Assembly (NCBI GenBank): GCA_029948255.1
Contig: JALIZF010001820.1
Coordinates: forward strand, 729,501 to 793,500
Direction of reading: 5' to 3'
DNA length: 64,000 bases
From: Telmatactis stephensoni
Lineage: Eukaryota; Cnidaria; Anthozoa; Actiniaria; Isophelliidae
Of the stretch, positions 35,101 to 64,000 are shown in pieces. The position numbers and the translations under genes were made by a program. The notes beneath the pieces are model-generated. The model had not been told where the DNA came from. It searched no databases and saw only the letters and a program-made list of their open reading frames with translations. Within the stretch, counting starts at the first letter, position 1; each line of letters starts with the position of its first letter.

Positions 35101-36895
35101 TATCAGAACATCTTCTAAGTTCTTTATGTATTGTTTCTGCCACATATCGGTTACCATAGAAACAGTCAACAGCATCCAAACGCGATTGAATTAGTTCCAG
35201 CTTCGTCGACGGTGCGCATATTCTGGAGAATAGCAATCTTCTTCCGGCGGAAGTAGATGTGTTATTCATCACTCCAAATAAGGAAGCCTTTTGATTTGTG
35301 CTCATTAATGGTTTTGTAAGTTCAAGAGAGCGCCTGGTGTGGAAGTCTATCGCCATGTGTGTTTCCTGGGTGAATCTCATTGGTTGGTTTAACAATGGGG
35401 TGACGTCTCTTTGTGTGTAAGTCACGTATCTTAGCAACGCTTCTCCTGCACGCATTTCAAGTCCTGAGAATTGAGAGTTTTGGGTGGAACTATGGATTTC
35501 ATCAATGTTTTCTGTTGTAAACCAGTCTGGTGGAACAAGAGTGAGATGGTATTCCTGTACACAGCTTAATGTTGATTTTTTCCTGTTTCTTGACATTTTG
35601 TAGTTTGTTGGTGCCTTGGACTCGTCCAGGTCTTCATCATTCATGAGAATCTGTAAGAGAGTGTTGTAGACATTAGAAAAGATACCTGCTAATTTAATGA
35701 TATCCACTCATTCAATCATGAATGAGCCTTTTACCTCATGTGCCTACCATTTAAATTGACAAGCACCAAATTTATATAAACAAATTAAATGGTTGACCAT
35801 TCTTTCTTTCCATTTGTTCACTCATCCATTTCATTCATCTTATCATGTTCTCATTTATTCTGTCATTTACTAATTATCCATTCACTCTAGATCTCCAAAG
35901 CAACTCAATGATTTCATCAACCAACCCTTCAATCAATTCACTTATTCATTCATTCATTTGTTCCTTCCTTCATCCATCTGTCATCCATTTGTTAATTCAT
36001 GTATTTATTCAACCATCTACAAGTTCATTCATTCAAGCATTAATCCATCCATCCATTCATTAAGTCATTCATTCTTCTATCCATCTATCCATTCACCAAC
36101 CCATCTATCCATCCATCCATCCATCAATTCATTCATTCATTCATTTATTCATTTTTCATTCATTCATTCATCCATCCATTCATTCATTCATTCATCCATC
36201 AATCAATCAGTCAATCAATCCATTCATCCATCAATTCATTCATTCATTCACCCATCCATTTATTTATTCGTTCCCACCTCTGCTGGATTAACCCTTGATA
36301 CATCTTGCTCAAGGTCTTCTAATGAAGATGTCCCCATTTGGAATTCTCCAGTTGAGATATCCATCCAAGCCATCCCCACTGATGTACCTGGGCCCCTTAC
36401 AAGGCTTAAAAGATAATTAGCATCAGGCTGTAAGGGCTCAAGAAGTGTTCCGGGGGTAACCAGTCTAATGACATCACGGTGAATAAGTCTTGATCCTTTT
36501 GGAGTTCTGGAAAAATAGATATACAGAGGAAGGACAAAATTTTAACAATATATACTGGAAAGTCAATAACGAGGCTGTTGAAATAATCAGTTATCTTTTG
36601 TTCAATAATTATGAGATATGAGGTTATATTGGAGTTTTATATATTGGGAAACAGCATTTTTTCCCGTGTCTCTTGTAGGGCATGCAACCAGGCACTTCAA
36701 CTTTCCTTATTTTTCATATATTTATCATAGTATCAAGTGGCTTTAACTGTTCTATCTTTTTATCTTGATGTAAATGAATATATTTCTATCTTTTGTTTAA
36801 TTAAGCTCAACAAGACCAATTCTATCCCAAGTATAACTTTGCTACAGGATGACAACAATAAAGCAATCTCAGTCATCATTCATCCCAAGTTGGTG

Positions 36896-36961
<66 letters not shown>

Positions 36962-37408
36962 TAAATGCTGTTTGAAGAAATGCACGACCACAATAATATT
37001 ATGTAAGTTATCACTGATTAAGGGGTCTTAGTTTTGAGATTTTAACTACAACACTACTGGATTTCTCCTTACTTCTGTGGCATTTGTGGACAGATTGCAA
37101 CTTGAAATCCTTGCTGTACTAGTGTTGTCAGCCAACTGTCCAAAGATCTGACAGGAAACCCAGCCATAAGACGATTGACGTTAGGATTTTTAGAGATTCT
37201 TAGGGAGGTTTTCTCTGCAACTTTGACAGCATCATCGCTATACATTTCGTAGAAATCTCCCACTTGAAACAAAACAATAAAATTGTGGTATTTCTTCTTT
37301 ATGGACAGATACTGCTTAGTAACTCCAGAGATTTTGGTGGTTGGTTTGGTTGGTGATGTTGCTGTGGCACAAAGCCTTTGGATGATGGTAAGCTTTGACA
37401 TGGAAGAG
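28364..37408 (-). CDS. MSH1: MSH1, nuclear-encoded mitochondrial MutS homologue, complete
   Basis: Ten exons join in frame (minus strand; the ATG of the first is at 37401): 37408-37073, 36506-36278, 35650-35081, 34269-33974, 33173-32930, 32178-31929, 31448-31362, 30421-30278, 29573-29368 and 28531-28364. The product is 840 aa. It has the MutS mismatch-binding domain with the Phe-x-Glu wedge (GDFYEM, F50/E52), core and lever domains, and a full ATPase: Walker A GPNMGGKST (about 635-643), [13 protein letters not shown] and STHFHQL. The short basic leader [16 protein letters not shown] suggests mitochondrial import. The start resembles yeast Msh1 (VTKQYL, then [15 protein letters not shown]). 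It lacks the plant GIY-YIG tail and the HNH tail of octocoral mtMutS. MSH2-6 are excluded by the bacterial-type domain I. It would bind mispairs in mitochondrial DNA. Confidence 0.9.
28751..28965 (+). mobile_element. tRNA-derived SINE, copy 1
   Basis: The head has an A-box-like TGGCAAGGGTAGCGC and B-box-like GGTTGGAGTCCC. The body (GTTGGTCTTTCCTCTGCCAC, then GGGGTTTTTCTC, CCTTTAAAATCAACATT and CGACCTTGAGT) matches 46160-46345. A hAT-like element is inserted at its 3' side. It lies in MSH1 intron 10, antisense to the gene. Confidence 0.65.
28972..29267. mobile_element. hAT-like MITE, 296 bp
   Basis: Perfect 15-bp terminal inverted repeats CAGGGCCGTAGCAAG / CTTGCTACGGCCCTG. The CAGGG-CGTAGC start is typical of hAT ends, but I see no clear 8-bp target duplication. 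It is nested at the end of SINE copy 1. Confidence 0.7.
29660..30125. repeat. Repeat cluster in MSH1 intron 9
   Basis: The block ACACGACACTTTGTAAAGTG with GACCGATATATAGAGGGTG occurs three times (about 29697, 29750, 30053). Between the second and third lies a foldback element with ATAGTTATACAATGG-type arms and a TTTTATCCCAC inner pair. Confidence 0.75.
30505..30715. repeat. Tandem repeat, 3 x 72 bp, in MSH1 intron 8
   Basis: Units start TACATTACAGAGTCTGCG (30505), TACATTACTGAGCCTGCG (30577) and TGCATTACTGAGTCTGCG (30649). The phrase GAGTCTGCGTATGTTGCTT recurs in POLR1A intron 31 near 59660. Confidence 0.85.
31545..31845. mobile_element. Foldback element with 130-bp arms in MSH1 intron 7
   Basis: The left arm 31545-31680 and right arm 31715-31845 are nearly perfect complements. 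They share AAGAGAGCGAAACTCAGTAT, GATGTTCGTGGCG, AGGCTATTTTTAGTAACTTC and GCGCGCGCAAGGCTCT. The loop is about 35 bases. Transcribed in the intron, it would form a long double-stranded RNA stem. Confidence 0.85.
32241..32437. repeat. (GACT)n microsatellite in MSH1 intron 6
   Basis: About 49 perfect gact units begin 63 bases before the acceptor of MSH1 exon 7. On the minus strand they are open in frame with that exon as Ser-Val-Ser-Gln repeats, but the acceptor at 32179-32180 removes them. Confidence 0.95.
32930..35650 (-). CDS. MSH1: MSH1 exons 4-6: core, lever and clamp domains
   Basis: Exon 4 (35650-35081, 190 codons) contains [20 protein letters not shown], matching the core-domain motif LD-T-R-LEL, and [19 protein letters not shown]. 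Exon 5 (34269-33974) reads through what at first looks like a splice donor at 34088; the continuous frame is the better model. Exon 6 (33173-32930) uses the acceptor tacaaaag, not the nearer cttctag, because only the former keeps the frame. Confidence 0.85.
34935..35060. repeat. Palindrome in MSH1 intron 4
   Basis: GGGCCAGACGGGAAAATATT-TGGCTC faces GAGCCAAATATTTTCCCGTC across a short GCGAGGC-containing centre. It ends about 20 bases from exon 4. Confidence 0.8.
35820..36277. repeat. (TCAT/CCAT)n degenerate microsatellite in MSH1 intron 3
   Basis: About 450 bases of cattcatt, catccatc and related units run up to the exon 3 donor. The open frames there are artefacts. Confidence 0.95.
36278..37408 (-). 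CDS. MSH1: MSH1 exons 2-3: mitochondrial leader, mismatch-recognition and connector domains
   Basis: The acceptor tttttgtag at 37409 is followed by CTCTTCC and ATG (37401). Exon 2 ends in phase 2 at AA-GTAAGG. Exon 3 (36506-36278) starts with the completing base and encodes [20 protein letters not shown], the usual opening of the MutS connector domain, and [16 protein letters not shown]. Intron 2 holds a (CT)n tract; intron 3 a long TCAT-rich microsatellite. Confidence 0.9.
36901..36958. repeat. (CT)n microsatellite in MSH1 intron 2
   Basis: About 29 uninterrupted ct units, purine-rich on the transcribed (minus) strand. Confidence 0.95.
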
Positions 37409-38549
37409 CTACAAAAGGAACAGATAATTGAATTTATGATAAAGTGGGAAAATAAATGATTAAAAATAAATCTGAATGAATGAGCAAAAGAATGCATTTT
37501 TTTAAATAAATGGATGGGAAAAAATGAATGGATATGGAATATGAATAAAAACTAAATTAATAAGTATAAATTATAAAAAGAATGAAAGATGAATAAAAAG
37601 GATAAGAAAAAAAAAGGATGAAGTGAAGAAATGTAACACATAATTGATGGCAACTGAGCTTCCTAATATGTCATTTCACAAAGGGAGCCCATCAATAAAA
37701 TCAAGACAAAACAAACATAGATGCTAAAAGTTATATATAATATAAATTGAAATACACTAGGATTGGGTGTTGTGAATCTTTTATCAAGATTGTGATATTT
37801 CACTTTGGGAATCACTACTTGCTATTAATCAAATTCCCAGATGGGGCATAATATATGGCTTGAGTTTCTTGTTCGTTCTCTCCCTTGCTTTGAGGGTTTT
37901 TCTCTGGGAACTCTATTTTTTCCTTCACAGGGCCATAACCAGGGGTTTTCTGGGTGGGTGCACATAAAATAAAATGGAACTATGTCTAAGTTTGCTTTAT
38001 CTATTTGCCTTACCTTTCCCCAACATTTAGCTGCTCAATGGAGGGGGGAATTGCTGCTCAGTGAGAGCTAGTACGATTATAATATTGATTGCCTAACCTT
38101 TCCCCAATATTTTGCTGCTCAGTTGGGGAGGGGAGGGGTAGAACTCGTGCTCAGTGAGAGCTAGCATGATAAAAGATAAGCGGACCTTCGGCTTCTACAG
38201 GAGGATGCTTGTGCACCTAGTGCACCCCCCCCCCCCCCCCCCAGTAAAAAGGAACTAGTTTTGATCTAAGTTGTCAGTGCGTGTGCTCCATGATCTGATG
38301 GGTTGTATGGTGCATGCTACGTGTGTGTATACGTAAATGTGTGACTGTCCCGTAATGAAAGCGTGGACTCGATCACGTTGAGCTGCGCCTTTCGTAAGCT
38401 TAGAATTTGTGCTGCAAGGTTTAGTAATTAATGAGCTAGTCACCAAATTTCATCTTTATTTCAAATCCAGATTGTAGATTCGAAATATACTATACATTCT
38501 TTAGACATTTACTTTTACGAGGTATCTCTAAGACGTAAAGAAGGCTTAC

Positions 38550-38640
38550 CGAACAACGAGCAAGCGAGTCCAACTCAGACACTTCCGAGAAGAGAAAAAA
38601 CATAAATTCCACCAAACTCCCGCCATTTTTGCGTTATGTT
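38550..38640 (-). other. MSH1: Probable noncoding first exon of MSH1
   Basis: On the minus strand a strong donor, CGTTGTTCG-GTAAGCC, lies at 38549-38548, with no competing coding role. Spliced to the acceptor at 37409 it puts a 5' leader before the ATG at 37401. A short ATG frame within it (about 38606) does not continue in the MSH1 frame. The exact start of transcription is not visible; 38640 is approximate. Confidence 0.5.
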
Positions 38641-38807
38641 TACATAACAAGTCAGCGGTTTTATAAATGAGCGATAACGAGCGTCACGCAAAATCACGCA
38701 CATACCCACGTGGTACAAGAAGCAACATGGCGGACGGCAACACAGCAATGAGTTTTACGAGTTTTACTGTTTAAAGGCTAACAAAAGCTACTTTAAGGAT
38801 AAAAACA
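38551..38807. promoter_or_regulatory. Shared divergent promoter MSH1 / POLR1A
   Basis: The first exon of MSH1 and the ATG of POLR1A are about 260 bases apart and point away from each other. The region has a CACGTG E-box (38707-38712), which Myc/USF-type factors bind, and AACATGGCGGAC (38725-38736), close to the YY1 site of many housekeeping promoters. No TATA box stands out. Shared control of the two genes is inference. Confidence 0.6.
38727..38774 (+). CDS. Upstream ORF in POLR1A leader, 16 codons
   Basis: ATGGCGGACGGC... through a TAA at 38772-38774 gives a 15-residue peptide, 33 bases before the main ATG. Its ATG is part of the YY1-like site, so it is transcribed only if initiation is upstream of 38727. 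Confidence 0.4.
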   Translation: MADGNTAMSFTSFTV

Positions 38808-63820
<25,013 letters not shown>

Positions 63821-64000
63821 ATATACAGTGGGCTTCCTGTGTCCATACGATATTTGACAATTTGGGCTGCCTGTGTCATGATTTGGGCCTGTCCAAACTC
63901 TTGCCTCTTCATTCATTAAAATATCAGACATTCTTGTATTATGAAGTGAGAGCCCTTCGTATAAGGGTACAACAAATCGGATTAATGTGTCAATGAAAAA

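Noticed and set aside
28364..37408. MSH4 or another nuclear MutS homologue; octocoral mtMutS
   Set aside because: MSH4 and MSH5 lack the mismatch-recognition domain present here; the HNH tail of octocoral mtMutS is absent and the gene has introns.

Overview
This is a nuclear animal contig, not a prokaryotic one. The genes are split by spliceosomal introns with GT/AG borders, and the introns and intergenic space are packed with microsatellites, tRNA-derived SINE-like copies and inverted-repeat (MITE-like) elements. I think an anthozoan cnidarian of the hexacoral type (stony coral or sea anemone) is most likely. The window holds a nuclear MSH1 (mitochondrial MutS) gene, which as I recall is kept among animals only by hexacorals, some sponges and placozoans. 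It also holds the end of a restriction-like-endonuclease retrotransposon of a type I associate with coral genomes. A sponge or placozoan cannot be excluded from sequence alone. All splice models were read by eye and checked only for frame continuity and family similarity.

Layout. 1-3064 (minus): five exons of a receptor tyrosine kinase, running from an SEA-like extracellular domain through a fibronectin III domain and membrane segment into the start of the kinase; the gene leaves the window at position 1. 3065-16100: a repeat-rich desert holding two head-to-tail 2.4-2.6 kb TA-flanked inverted-repeat transposons, several MITEs, a 5'-truncated non-LTR retrotransposon and one weak candidate gene start on the minus strand (15590). 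16126-26798 (plus): a complete nine-exon urea carboxylase gene (about 1233 aa). 26799-28363: a tail-to-tail intergenic space made of repeats. 28364-38550 (minus): a complete MSH1 gene (about 840 aa, ten coding exons plus a probable noncoding first exon). 38551-38807: a short shared divergent promoter with an E-box, a YY1-like ATGGCGG site and a 16-codon upstream ORF. 38808-63820 (plus): the complete 39-exon gene for the largest subunit of RNA polymerase I (POLR1A/RPA1, about 1758 aa).

How the genes relate. There is no operon logic. POLR1A and MSH1 probably share a housekeeping bidirectional promoter: one serves rRNA synthesis, the other mitochondrial DNA maintenance. Urea carboxylase would make allophanate from urea, ATP and bicarbonate; no allophanate hydrolase is present in the window, so the second step must be encoded elsewhere. 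The two most interesting observations are the intron-bearing animal urea carboxylase and the nuclear MSH1. Others are a decayed copy of a POLR1A exon in its own intron, transposons carrying a tRNA-like Pol III promoter-like module, and a large collection of foldback elements.
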